The translations under genes were made by a program, and so were the position numbers. This document shows, one piece after another, positions 32,949 to 44,229 of a DNA stretch of 64,000 nt. A model generated the notes under the pieces. The model was not told the DNA's origin. It searched no databases and was given only the letters and a program-made list of their open reading frames with translations. The stretch lies in assembly GCA_047495785.1 (NCBI GenBank), contig JBLDXI010000002.1, positions 744,001-808,000 on the forward strand, read 5' to 3'. The first letter of the stretch is position 1; each line of letters begins with the position of its first letter. Source of the stretch: Lepidodermella squamata (taxonomy: Eukaryota; Gastrotricha).

Positions 32949-35900
32949 ATGAAATTAGGCCTGGCAATTACCCTCCTGGCTTCGGCCTTCCTGAACGAAG
33001 CTCAAGCAGACAACGACAAGAAAAACTGCACTGTTCCTGATTCGAAGACATACGATGTCAAAGATTCGGCGGCCTATTGGTATTATGAATCGGGGAAGAG
33101 AGCCAATGCTGGTGATGCTGTTCCTGGAAACATCAAGTTGTATTTGAATTGCTCAAATGGCGGGAAAGGCTCGAAAGGCGATGGGAAAATCACCTGCAAT
33201 AATGGCGATAGCACTTGGTCACCCCCTGACATGGTCTGTGTGGGTGGAACAGCCACTACGAATTCGACTGCTAAGGCTACAGATACCAATAGAACTACAG
33301 AAGCAGCGAAAGCTCCAGAAGCAGCTAAGGCTCCCGAGGCAGCAAAAGCTCCAGAGGCAGCAAAAGCTCCAGAAGCAGCAAAAGCTCCAGAGGCAGCGAA
33401 AGCTCCAGAAGCAGCAAAAGCTCCAGAAGCAGCGAAAGCTCCAGTAACTAACGATAAGGCACCAGTAACGTGCAGCTTCCCTTCTGTGGCTAGCTACGGA
33501 GATTTGAAGGAAACTGCTGCTGTGTGGAAGACTGAAAAAGGCGTTGTTGCTTCTCCCTCACAAACTTACAAAGTAAAAGACAAGCTTCTGCTGAACTGCA
33601 ATAATAACAGCCTGAGGCCAACGATTAACACGATTATTTGTAACGTAAACGGGACATGGGATCCACCCGGAGCTGTATGTCAACAATATAACCCGACTCC
33701 GGTTAGGTCTTCCCTTCCCCAAGTAATCGTCAAGCCAGCAAGTAGGAATTGATTCAGTTTTTAGTCTATTTGTGAATAATTCTCAATTTTCAGGCCAATG
33801 CAAGCATCCAAAGATCGCTCGCATCGCCGGCTTTGTCGTCGGAGACACGCAGGTGACATTCACATGTGAGTCTGGTTCGACTTTGATCGGCAGCAATGTC
33901 TTGAAACGTGACGGTGATGACGAGTGGAATGTCGATGGCTATTGCGCCAAGGCTGGATCTCTTCCATCTGCCGCACCTGCTGAACGCCAGCCTGCTGAGA
34001 TTCAACCAATTAGTGGTGGTCCATGTGGCAACGTGCCCGTTGAACAGCGATTCTTCAAGGTTAAGCCCACGTCTGGGCAGTGGCTTTGGGCAGATGCTTT
34101 GACTGCTTGCATCAAGGAGGGCATCCTTGGTGCTGGCCGCCCAGCACGTTTAGCTGTGATCCGCAATGCAACTGAGCAGCAAGTTGTCCAAAAACTAGTT
34201 TGTAAGTTGAAAAATTCTAGAAAATCGATAGATTCATCTTAATTTAATTCAGCTGATGCCCCCGAGGCGTGGGCCTGCAATGGGTATTGGGTGGGAGGTC
34301 GAGTGAATGAGAGCAAAGTTTTGAATTGGCTTGATGGTAGGAATGTTCGGGATTACAACTATTCAAACTGGGCTAACAGCCAGCCGGATAGAAGCGGCTG
34401 CAGCACTCCGTCCGGAACTGCTGACAAGACAACCTGCGTTCGCGTCGCTAAGAGTGGAGTTTGGGACGATGTTTTCTGCGCGACAGATAAGGTAGATGGC
34501 GCGGTCTGTGAGTACATCTGCCCAAGGCCCGAGGACTACGCGGAAAAAGGAGACGCAACCGCGACAAAGGAAAAAGATGGTATCGCGCAAATCGTGAATA
34601 TCATAGCATCAAACGCAGATTCGGCTAACGGCAAAGCCCCAGCTACTGCCCCAGCATCAGGGCCAGCTCCAGGCCCAAGCCCAGCTCCAGCACCAGCCAA
34701 AGCTCCATCGCCAAGCACTGCTCCATCATCTGACAAACCAGCATCAGGTCCAGCTCCATCGTCAGACAAGCCAGCATCAGGGCCAGCTCCATCTTCAGGC
34801 CCAGCTCCATCGTCAGACAAGCCAGCATCTGGACCAGCTCCAGGCCCAAGCCCAGCTCCAGCACCAGCCAAAGCTCCATCACCAAGCCCTGCTCCATCAT
34901 CTGACAAACCAGCATCAGGTCCAGCCCCATCGTCTGACAAACCAGCATCAGGTCCAGCTCCATCGTCAGACAAGCCAGCATCAGGGCCAGCTCCATCTTC
35001 AGGCCCAGCTCCATCTTCAGGCCCAGCTCCATCTTCAGGCTCACCTCCATCTCAGCCACCGGCCAGCAGTGGTTCTCCTCCGACGAACACTGCTGGCGGA
35101 AACCCGCCGCCACCGCAACAATGCAGTGCAAGCAGCATTGAACTCCGCTACTTCAAGGTGAGACCTCAAAATGGTGCGAGCTGGAGTTGGAACGAAGGCT
35201 TGAATGAGTGTATGAGGGTCGCAAACCTCACCGGTCGCTTTGCTCGCCTTGCAGTCATCCGAAACATCAATGAATCCAACTTTATGACCAACTTCACTAG
35301 TAAGAAAATTTAGTACTGTTTTTAAAGATTTCGTAAACGCTTTAATTACTATAGCTGATGCAGCTGGCACGTGGGATTGCAATGGTTATTGGATCGGCGG
35401 TCAGGTCAGGCCAGGCACCACTGAGGTCCTGTGGAACTGGGATGGGGAGAAGAGGAACTTCACCAACTGGGCGACTAAGTCACAGCCTGATAACAATGGT
35501 TGCAACACCCCGAACGCAACTGTTACAGATAGAAGCACTTGCATCCGCGTGAATAAGACCGGGTTCTGGGACGACGTCTTCTGCGCGACTGATAAGGTAG
35601 AGGGGGCGATTTGTGAGTTCCTGTGTTCGCAACCTCAGATTCCGATGTTCCCACCTCCCCCGACGAATTCGACTAGTGGAGCTACTCCACCCCCATCCCC
35701 AGCTCAGCCACCTGCCAGCAATGCTGCTGCTTCTCCCCCTGCAAACACTGGTGGCGCAACCGGCTCCGGCTCCGGGTCACAGAAACAGTGCGATTTAGCC
35801 CTGGAAAAACGTTTCTTCAAGCTTAAATCCAATCAAACTGGCGGCAAATGGGTCTGGCCAGCTGCCAATGCCGCGTGTCTGACCTACGCTAGCGCCACTG

Positions 35901-37065
35901 GTCAATTCGCCCGTCTTGCTGTCATCCGCAACATCAACGAATCCAACTACATCGCGAGAACCTTCACATGTAAGTTAAGAAAATCTCCTCATACCGTAAC
36001 GCCACATTGAATTTTATTGTGAGACGTGACTCGGTTGCTTTTATTTTATGATTTGCATGATTTGTCCCCTAACAGCTGATGCTCCCGACTCATGGGACTG
36101 CAATGGCTATTGGATCGGCGGTCAGGTCAGGGCAGGCACTACTGACGTTGTCTGGAATTATGAAGGTCCACGATGGAACTTCACTAACTGGGCTACTAAG
36201 GCACAGCCTGATAACAATGGCTGCAACACCCCGGCAGCAACTGTCACAGATAGAAGCACCTGCATCCGCGTTAACAAGACCGGGTTCTGGGACGATGTCT
36301 TCTGCGCGACCGATATGGTGGAGGGAGCGATTTGCGAGTACCTATGCGAGAAACCTGAAATTCCTATGTTCCCTCAACCACCTGCGTCAGACTCAACTGG
36401 AAACACTACTGGCGGCAACCCTCCACCAGCAAAAACTTCCAGTGAAAACCCTCCGCCAGCTAATACTACCGGTGATGCCCAGCCTTTTTGGGACAAGAAA
36501 AGCGGAAATTGCAGCGAGCCTGTTCGTGGAAAATACTTCAAAGTTAGGTCTAGTGGCATATCATGGGTAAATGGCCACTACAAATGTAACGAGACCGCAG
36601 CTCCGACGGGCTATTGGGGCCGTCTTGCTCAAGTGCGATCAGTTGAAGAGCAACGAATCGTCGCAAATCTTTCAAGTGAGTAATTTTTCCAACTGTCTTC
36701 GTCTTAATTTTTATCCATTTCAAGGCGATGCTTCTCCTGATTGGAACAGCACTGGGTACTGGCTCGGGGCCAATATTGAAGCCTCGCAATTGACAACAAA
36801 ACTCATGATGTGGCAGCCCTATAGGGAGCAAATCAACTCATATTCGTATACAAACTACGATTCGCGAGACGGCAAAATTCAGCCCGATTTGGCTGGATTC
36901 GTTAAACCGACGCAAACCTCCACAGCTGCTACGGCTGACTTATCGATGTGTATGCGCATAACAAAAACTGGCACCTGGGACGACGTTTGGTGCGCATCGG
37001 ATAGGGTAGAGGGCGCTATCTGCGAATACTTCTGCCCCACGAGTTACAAATATTCCTTCTTCTAG
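32949..37065 (+). CDS. Large secreted mosaic: CCP-like modules, repeat linkers and four C-type lectin domains (CTLD gene 3)
   Basis: Exons 32949-33741, 33794-34201, 34253-35299, 35355-35969, 36076-36675 and 36725-37065 total 3804 nt, 1267 aa. The signal peptide starts MKLGLAITLLASAFLNEAQA. Next come a CCP-like module, a linker of about eight 6-residue EAAKAP units (33297-33446), two more CCP-like modules, and CTLD1 (about 34018-34515). A long Pro/Ala/Ser linker of GPAPSSDKPAS units follows (34630-35110), then CTLD2, CTLD3 and CTLD4 separated by short Pro-rich spacers. Each CTLD is split by an intron before an SDA/TDA segment, carries QPD, and has W[D]D in place of WND. CTLD4 is the most diverged. 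Tandem CTLD exon duplication explains the layout. Likely an extracellular multivalent glycan binder. Confidence 0.85.
33297..33446 (+). repeat. 18-bp coding repeat (EAAKAP units)
   Basis: About eight tandem copies of an 18-bp unit reading GAAGCAGCAAAAGCTCCA with small changes, inside CTLD gene 3. The copies are very similar, so copy number may vary between individuals. Confidence 0.85.
34630..35050 (+). repeat. Pro/Ala/Ser coding minisatellite
   Basis: Nested repeats encode GPAPSSDKPAS and GPSPAPAPAKAPSPS units. A block of roughly 160 bp occurs twice (starting near 34660 and 34834), and the end is a run of GPAPSS units. It forms the linker between CTLD1 and CTLD2. Long antisense ORFs here are artefacts of the repeat. 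Confidence 0.85.
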
Positions 37066-37289
37066 AATACCGAATAGATTAACTCGTGAACTTGTTAAAC
37101 CTCCAACCCTATCATATAATATGACCTAATTATCAAAGACAATTTAAAATTTCCTGTGACACTTCCCTAACTTTATTTCAGGTTCATAGACAGCTGAAAG
37201 AATTTCGGCAGTTTTAATAAAAATTAATCACAATTCCGTTCGGGATCAAGATAAAAAAATCAGTTCATTAAGGTTGATGTCGCTTTGAA

Positions 37290-40200
37290 TCAAAACGAAG
37301 CCCCAATGCGTTCCAGCAATCTCACGACCTCAATTTGCCGATGCATTCGGGCGTAGCTCATCGCTGAATGTCCTAGAGAATTTTGCATTTCCAGCAAATA
37401 CTCGTCACACTTCTGTTCCCGGGCAGCATCGACAATCAACGCAACGCAAGAAACGTGGCCGAAATTCGCCGCCAAATGCAGAGGCGTGTTTTCAAATTCG
37501 TAATCCTTTGCCAACAAATCTGCCTTGCGCTTTTTGATCAGGTACTCGACTACTGTAGAATGGCCGTTGATGCAAGCTTCCATTAAGGGAGTTCGGCCTA
37601 AATAGCCTCGATTTTCGATATCAGCCCTTCTGTCGCCAGATAGCAATAGTTTCACCACCCTCAAGTGGCCGAATGAACAGGCCCGATTTAGAGCTGTCCC
37701 ATTTTCGCTGTCTTTCATATCCAATAGATCAGGTTCGAAGTCTATGAAGTACGCTAGGACGTTGACATTGCCATTCTCAGCAGCTAAATGGATAGGGGTC
37801 GAACCTAACCCGGTTGATTTTCGCGATTTCGGAGCTGCCCTGAATAGGAAGTTGTCATCCCTCGCCCGAACATCAGCCCCCTTTTCCGTTAGGAATCTAG
37901 CCACCCTAAGATGGCCTCTAACCGCTGCTTGCATTAACGGGGTCCGACCCAACTGGCCGCGATGTTCAATGTTCGCCTTCCGCCAATTTACAAGATATTC
38001 GACGATCATGAAGTGGCCCTCAGATGCTGCGAGGTTCAAAGCTGAGTCGTTGAAGATTGTTGGCGATTCGAGGAGGTCGGGTTTGTGTTTAAGGAGGTAG
38101 TCAACGCATCCTAAGTGGCCGCGTAGCGTGGCTAGATGAATTGGGCTGGCGAGGTAATTCGCCCAGTTGCAGACAGCCTTGAGATCAGCGCCGCGTTCGA
38201 TTAGAAATTTGACGGCATCCAGATTGCCGCGATGACAGGCGTGAAGTAGTGGTGTTCGATTTTGATTAATTTGAACCTGCGAAAATGCGAATAAGGTAAT
38301 ATTCCTGATAGCGATCAAAGTTTGGTTGCACGAGATGATGTCAAAGGGCTACTTTGGAACAATCTGGCGGTTTTAATACCGAAATGATCGTCGAAAAATT
38401 CTCTATCGATTGAATATAGGGTCTTAGGGTGAGAAAAGCGAAAAGACATTGGACTCGGAATTTCCCATTTTCCGATATACATACCTGTTTCTTCTGGTTT
38501 ATCACCAAGTCTATCGAGCATAGATCAGGCTGATTTGGAAACGGAATTTGAGCTTGATCGCTCGGTCCATTCCGTCTTTCCAACAACTCTGGCCTCTTTT
38601 CCAGCAAATAATTCGCAACTTCGAAATGTGACCCATCAATCGCCAAATGAAGCGCTGTGTACTGCGCTAACGCATCCAACGCGTCGATGTTACAACTCCC
38701 TTTTTCGACAAAAAATTCGACGACTTCAAGAAACCCGCCGGCTACAGCTTGTAAAAACGGCGTCCTACCAGTTGGCATCGATAGATTTTCAACGTCTGCT
38801 TTATGCTGGGTAACTAGGTACTCGATGACAGCAAGGTGGCCATTCTCCGCCGCTTCATTCAACGCGGAAATTCCTTGATTCTTATCATTTTGCCAACGTA
38901 TATCGACCAAGATTTTGAACTCTTCTATCAGCATTTTACACACGTCCAACTGGCCATGGCGGGCAGCTCGATGGATAGGGTGTTCGATTTCCAGGTCCAA
39001 TAACGTGGAGGTATCGTCTAAAGATTGGGAGTTGGTAGAGAGGATTAAACACGCAGCTTCGTGGCTCGATTTTAAAAGGTTCCGAAGCAAGGCTACGTCG
39101 CCATTTTCAGCTGCTTGTAGCGCAATGTGAGGCTAAAAAAAGTATTAAAATTTAAAATTATAAAAATTTAAAATTCAAAGCTCACCAATTGCTCAATCGG
39201 GAATGATACATTGATTTCACCAGTTTTCACACTTTCAGGCCGTTCTAGTTCGAATTCTTCCGAATCTATCAAGGTTATTTCTCGATCCAGATCCAACAAC
39301 TCGGATTCCGGCTCAGCTTCATCATCCTTCGTCTCGGATGGCAGTTCGATTTGTGAAGTTTCAACTAATTCCACCTCAAGTTGAGAATCTGCGATCAATT
39401 CGGCCTCGATCTTGGAAGTTTCGACTAATTCCGCCGCAGCTTTTTCGATCACAACTTCCTCGGCTAAACTTGGAGATGGGGTCGGAATTTCGGCCGCAAT
39501 TTCCTCGATAGTTTCCAGTGTTCGACCCTCAGAGACAATTATTTGCTCTTCGAAATGGTCTATCTCGCATATTAGGTCATCATCGTCTGCTGATGATGAA
39601 GATTGGCTATAGTCGAACTGTTGTTCGAAAAACGAATCCTCCGCAGCTTCGTGAATTGAAATTCGCTGCTTCGGGTCTTTATCGAGCAGTTTCATGATAA
39701 GATCATTGAGAGCTTCGGAATAACCTTCGTTGGTCTCCGAAAAAGGTTCAGGTTCATTGCTGAAAAGAATTCGAAAATTATTGAAAATTTTAATTTTTTT
39801 AATTTTTTGAAAATTTATTTAATTTTGAAAAATTTTAATTTCAAATTAACTCACAATAGAATAGCTGCGACAACCCCTGGATCGTCGCCATGAAAAGGCT
39901 GCTTGAAATTGGCCAATTCATAGGCGATAATACCGATAGACCAGGCGTCACATTTCGGCGTATAGGCCTTGAATTGCCACAATTCAGGCGCCGAATAAGG
40001 CCAAAACAGCGGCGTGTGTCTGACAATATCCGAATCGGCGTGAAAATCGCGCAATTTCGCCTCTGATTCCGCGAGGCTGAAGCCGGAAAGCTTCAAAACT
40101 GGCCGTTGGCTATCTCGGCTATTTTCGCACCCGCTGCATGATGATGCTGATGACTCATCAACGTATTGTATTAGCACGTTTTTGGCCTGGAGGTTGCGGT

Positions 40201-40861
40201 GAACGTAACCCGAGTCGTGAATGAATTTCAAGGCGCTTATTAACTGGTGGAGCCAGGTTTGAATTTGAAATTCGGGCAGGGCTGGTTTGTTGTTGGCCAA
40301 GCGAGATTGGATGTAATCAGCCAAATTGCCACCTTGGCAGAATTCTTGGACGGAAATGTACATGCTATCGCCATCACAGCTTTCTAAAAAAATTGAAAAA
40401 ATTGAAAAAATTGAAATTGAAGGTAAACATATAATTTTTAAATTTTTCACAATTTTAAATTTAAAATTTCAATAAAAATTTCAATTTTTAATTTTTAAAA
40501 TAGACTTCGAAAAATTTAATTTAATTTATGCTTCGATAAATGAAAATTTACCTCCGAACCAGCCGTAACTCTTGACTATATTAGGATGTTGAAACCTCAG
40601 CAATTTTTCATGTTCCAACCGCGAAATTTCCACATATTTTCGCTTTTCACTGCTATTCGACAGGCGATCGTGGCCAACTTTAGCGAGATGGAGCTCTTTC
40701 AGATAGAAATCAATAACTCGCTGTTGGACATGCATCGATAGGCCGAAACTGCCGCCGCTTAGCAGAGTAGCTATAGCATTTGAGGCATTACTTGAAAGAA
40801 TTTTAACCACATTGAAGTCGAGCCTCGATTTAAACTCCAATACCGCTTTATTCTCGGACAT
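37290..40861 (-). CDS. NEK-like pseudokinase with C-terminal ankyrin repeats
   Basis: Exons 40552-40861, 39855-40383, 39186-39759, 38485-39132 and 37290-38276 give 3048 nt, 1015 aa. The kinase fold covers about residues 15-330: a GGSFG loop, YLKEL (Lys kept), an alphaC Glu, APE and a WSIG segment. The catalytic loop reads HRNLQAKN (Asp to Asn, near residue 167) and the Mg-binding DFG reads SGF (near 203-205), so catalysis is very unlikely. An acidic, Glu-rich segment follows, from about residue 345. About 500 residues of ankyrin repeats then run to the C terminus with typical TPLHLAA, GHLRVV and LLEKGAD motifs. No signal peptide is present, so it is cytosolic. Likely a scaffold. The intron 38277-38484 contains a MITE fragment. 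Confidence 0.87.
38337..38460. mobile_element. One-ended MITE copy in an intron
   Basis: Bases from GTCAAAGGGCTACTTT through CTGGCGGTTTTAATACC to CTCTATCGATTGAATATAGGG match the left end of the 17.3-kb MITE. The other terminus is not recognisable. It lies wholly inside a 208-bp intron of the pseudokinase-ankyrin gene. Confidence 0.65.
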
Positions 40862-42397
40862 TTTTTTTTAAAAAGTCGAAATTAAGTCATAATTTAATAA
40901 GCTATAAAATTGAAAAAATTAAAATTATTGAAAATTAATAAAAAACCATCGTATAATTTCCTTCCCCAGATATTTCCGCAAAAATTCCTAGCAGCGTGAA
41001 AGAGTAATAACAAGCTTTATCAGGTGAGTGGGTGTAGGTTTTTAGGGCAGCTAATAATTTTTTTGCCTCATAAAGGTGGGATTTTTATAGAGTTCGCCCA
41101 ATCTTGAGCTCATTTACTTGGAATAACAAAAAAAGAAGAAATTGGTGGATAATAAAGTGTGCATAGAGGTATGACGTGACAAGTTATTACGACTTGATAT
41201 TATTATTTCAGCGCGAGTGCCTCTTCGCCTCGCTCGCGTCCTTAATTGAGTCGATTGAGGCGCGGTTGCGGTGTCTTTTTACCGCACGCATCATCGCCAA
41301 GGTGCGCGCGCGCAAAAATTTGCGCAATACTATAATTATTACAACATCACGCCTCATTGCACTGACATGAATAGAAACCTGTAATTTATTTTGCTATTTT
41401 TTTCGAAGAATATAAGTCGTCAATTTTTTAATCAGAATGAAGACAGTTATTGACAACCTGTGGAGGAAGTTATGCACAGAAGAGGCTATATAACAACAAA
41501 ATGATGCGATTTGCCACGTCAAGAGTTGGCCCAGTGCAAAACGGTGCGATCAAAAGCTGGACGATAATTGAAAAAAAATTAATTAGCTCTCTTTCATACG
41601 AGTGCAAGAAAAGTTTAATATTTTCGCCTGATGTGCGCATAAACTTTTAATTGCAATGCAATAATATTATTGCAAAAATCGAATTCATTACGGTATGAAT
41701 AAAGCGTTTGGGAGAAGGGTTCTCTTGTCAAAGTGGACGATGCCAATAATATAATCTCTCAGTTTTTGGATCGATGTGTGTTCGATGTGTATTCAAGAAA
41801 AAAACAAAAGCCGCCTTATTATAATGCGCGTTTTCCTCGTTTTGTTTGCTCAAGCCGTGTGTTTGACAAACAATTATTCACGAATTTTTTCGAAATCCAT
41901 GAAGAAAAGCGGAAAAAATTGAAAGGCGTATTTTTTGAGATGATATAGCCAGGAAGACTCGAAGATAAACAAAATGCATCCAGCTGTGTCCAGATTTGTA
42001 TATTACTCGGAGAGTCTACGCTATTATTTACCGGTTTTTCCGCGTTTTTTTCCCCTGCGAGCATTTCTGTGTGTACTCGCAGTTCAATTATCATAACACG
42101 TGCGATTTTTTTATTGATCAGCGTATGTGAGCGGGGAGCAGGAATAAATTGATTTATTAGCCTGCATTTTTTATGCGATTTTCTATAATGAAGCTCTCGT
42201 AATAGTGATCCCATATTATTATAGGAATCAGTTTCTTCCTTATTCGTCCCATTTTTCGATTTTCTAGAAACAATTCGGTAATAAAAACATTTTTTATTTT
42301 TTTCACAAAAATTGAGCGGACGCAATGAAGGGACAAACAATATTTTTGAGGTGGTATAAAATTTTAATAAAATGACTAAAATTTTCGGAATCGTCCT
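40862..42397. other. Intergenic DNA, no gene recognised
   Basis: Contains the promoter side of the pseudokinase gene and the 3' flank of the Ly6-like gene. Several ORFs of 60-170 codons exist on both strands, but none has splice sites, a signal peptide or composition that supports a gene. An alternating purine-pyrimidine patch (GTGCGCGCGCG) lies near 41302. Confidence 0.4.
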
Positions 42398-43072
42398 TCA
42401 CCTGAGCGAGACGTAAGAGATGACCAGTGAAACTATGCCTGAAATTACTGCGAGGCTGGATTGAGTCTGAATCTATAAATATATGCTTTTTTCATAATAA
42501 TAATCAATTAGGAAATTTAATCTATACCAATTTTTCGGCTGAATTACACAACTCCTCTTGGCAACAGTGAATCGTCTGAACAAGATCGCTAACGCTTGAA
42601 GGGCAAATATGCTGACAAATTCTAAGAATAATATAGAATTATTTGAAATAATTGAGAAAAAATAAAATAATCGCAAAAATTGATACCTATCGATTCGATG
42701 AAGGCTGCCAAAATTTGTCACCATTTTCTGTGAAAAAAAAATTAAAAAATTCTCGGAAGAATTGCTAAAAGCGGAACTCACCACACACATCTTCCCGGGA
42801 CAAGGTGCAACTGTCGTAGGATTATCACATTCTGTAATTAAAAATTATGGAAAATGAAAATATATTTCATTTTTATGGTTTTAACAAACCGGCGCAGACG
42901 TAGCAGTAGATGAAATCCAGATGATCTGAAAATATTATATAGAAAAATCCGAAAAGTCCCTTTTTTAAGACTTACCAGCTTTACAAGGCTCGCTTAATAA
43001 TAAAAATAGGCATAGGAAAGTCGGAAGAACAGCCAAGGCCGATTTTGTACGTGAAATCAGCGATTTATTCAT
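42398..43072 (-). CDS. Ly6/uPAR-like GPI-anchored small protein
   Basis: Six small exons, none long enough to stand out alone: 42976-43072, 42890-42925, 42782-42831, 42687-42727, 42528-42621 and 42398-42466. They sum to 387 nt, 128 aa, all with GT-AG sites. The N-terminal signal peptide has a hydrophobic core (FLCLFLLLSEPCKA). The mature part begins YCYVCAG, contains ECDNPTTVAPC and ICQHICPS, and has the family hallmark HCCQEELCN near its end. A hydrophobic tail (LAVISGIVSLVISYVSL) then predicts GPI anchoring. Cysteine spacing fits the Ly6/uPAR fold. Family members modulate receptors, including nicotinic channels, or mark surfaces; a partner here is unknown. Confidence 0.78.
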
Positions 43073-44229
43073 TCTAAAAACGAAAAATAAATTTCGGAAA
43101 AAATCGCCACGATAACGCGCAGTTATTAGCTGTTAATTACTGATTGCTCAAAGTGCCCCATATAATCAGGTAATTAATTATTAGCCGAAATATAGCGTCG
43201 GTATTTTCGGTGTCTCGAGACTCGCTATGCAAACACACTTTATAACAAGAGTCGTAGCAAGCCTCTTGACTCGACTCGCCAGTTCTTATTATATGTTGGG
43301 ACGGGTGGGTACAAATCAGTCGTATACCACCAACATATAAAGCAAGTGACGCGCCTCAAAGTCAAGTTTTTGTCACATCTGTCTGTCGCTAAAAAGAGTA
43401 GGTACGCGGATTACGGTTGTCTCGCGACGCTGCTGTGATCGCTGGCATATGCGGGGCGAAAAATAACGACAACAATAATAACAATAACATATAGGCATTC
43501 GGTATATTGCTGTTTGTTTTATACACCCTATATACTACCGCCTGTGCGCAAACAAACGATTTACTGCATGTACACCCTATGCTCCATCTCTACCTTTATC
43601 AAATGTAGGGAAGGAATTTAAAAATATTTACATTGCGAACTTGATATTTCTAATTTTTTCTTAGTATACGATTTTTCGAATCTATCCCAGACTAATTTCT
43701 AAAAAATTATAGCTGGTTACAGTTATTTTTGAAAATTCTATACAACGCGTCCCATAAGTTGCTCAACTATTTTTTTTTAATTTTTAAATTAAACCTACCG
43801 AGAAAAAAATCCATCTTTTATTCGCGATGTAACGAAGAAATAAAAAATTTACCGGGAAAACCCGAAACAACCGATGGCAACTGGTTCGGTAATTTTCGGT
43901 ATTTTACCCGGTTGGACCAAATTTTTCCGGACTTTTTAATCCCATCAACAAGTAACATACCTGATTTTTAAAAAAAATTCTAAAATCTAAAATCAGAATG
44001 GGTTTGGCAAAAATGAAAAATTAATGAACTCCTGGATCCGGTCCACTGGGGATACCGATAATTAGCGAACCCGGCAGCAACCAGGTTTTGTGCCTGGTGA
44101 GATCGTGGAAATCTTTAAATGCCCATGGTAAGTCTTACTTTGAAAAAGATCGAATCTTATTAATCGAATATTTTTAGCTTTATTCGTAAAAACAGCTGTG
44201 AAATAAATTAATGTTTTCAATGTTAATGT
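43073..44229. repeat. Intergenic DNA with a dispersed-repeat half-unit (43731-43955)
   Basis: 43073-43730 holds the likely promoter of the Ly6-like gene. From 43731 a repeat reads GCGTCCCATAAGTTGCTCAAC, then AAACCTACCGAG..TTCGCGAT..GAAGAAATAAA, then ACCGGGAAAACCCGAAAC..CCGGTTGGACCAAA. The same modules recur at 46580-46765 and 47960-48400, and the last part matches the 20.2-kb palindrome. A minus-strand AATAAA for alpha-galactosidase is near 44171. Confidence 0.55.

Noticed and set aside
34536-35131. Long minus-strand ORFs over CTLD gene 3
   Set aside because: They are mirror products of the Pro/Ala/Ser repeat; the plus strand has signal peptide, splice sites and lectin domains.
41819-42340. 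173-codon minus-strand ORF
   Set aside because: Overlaps an equally open plus-strand ORF; no signal, domain or splice context, and low-information composition.
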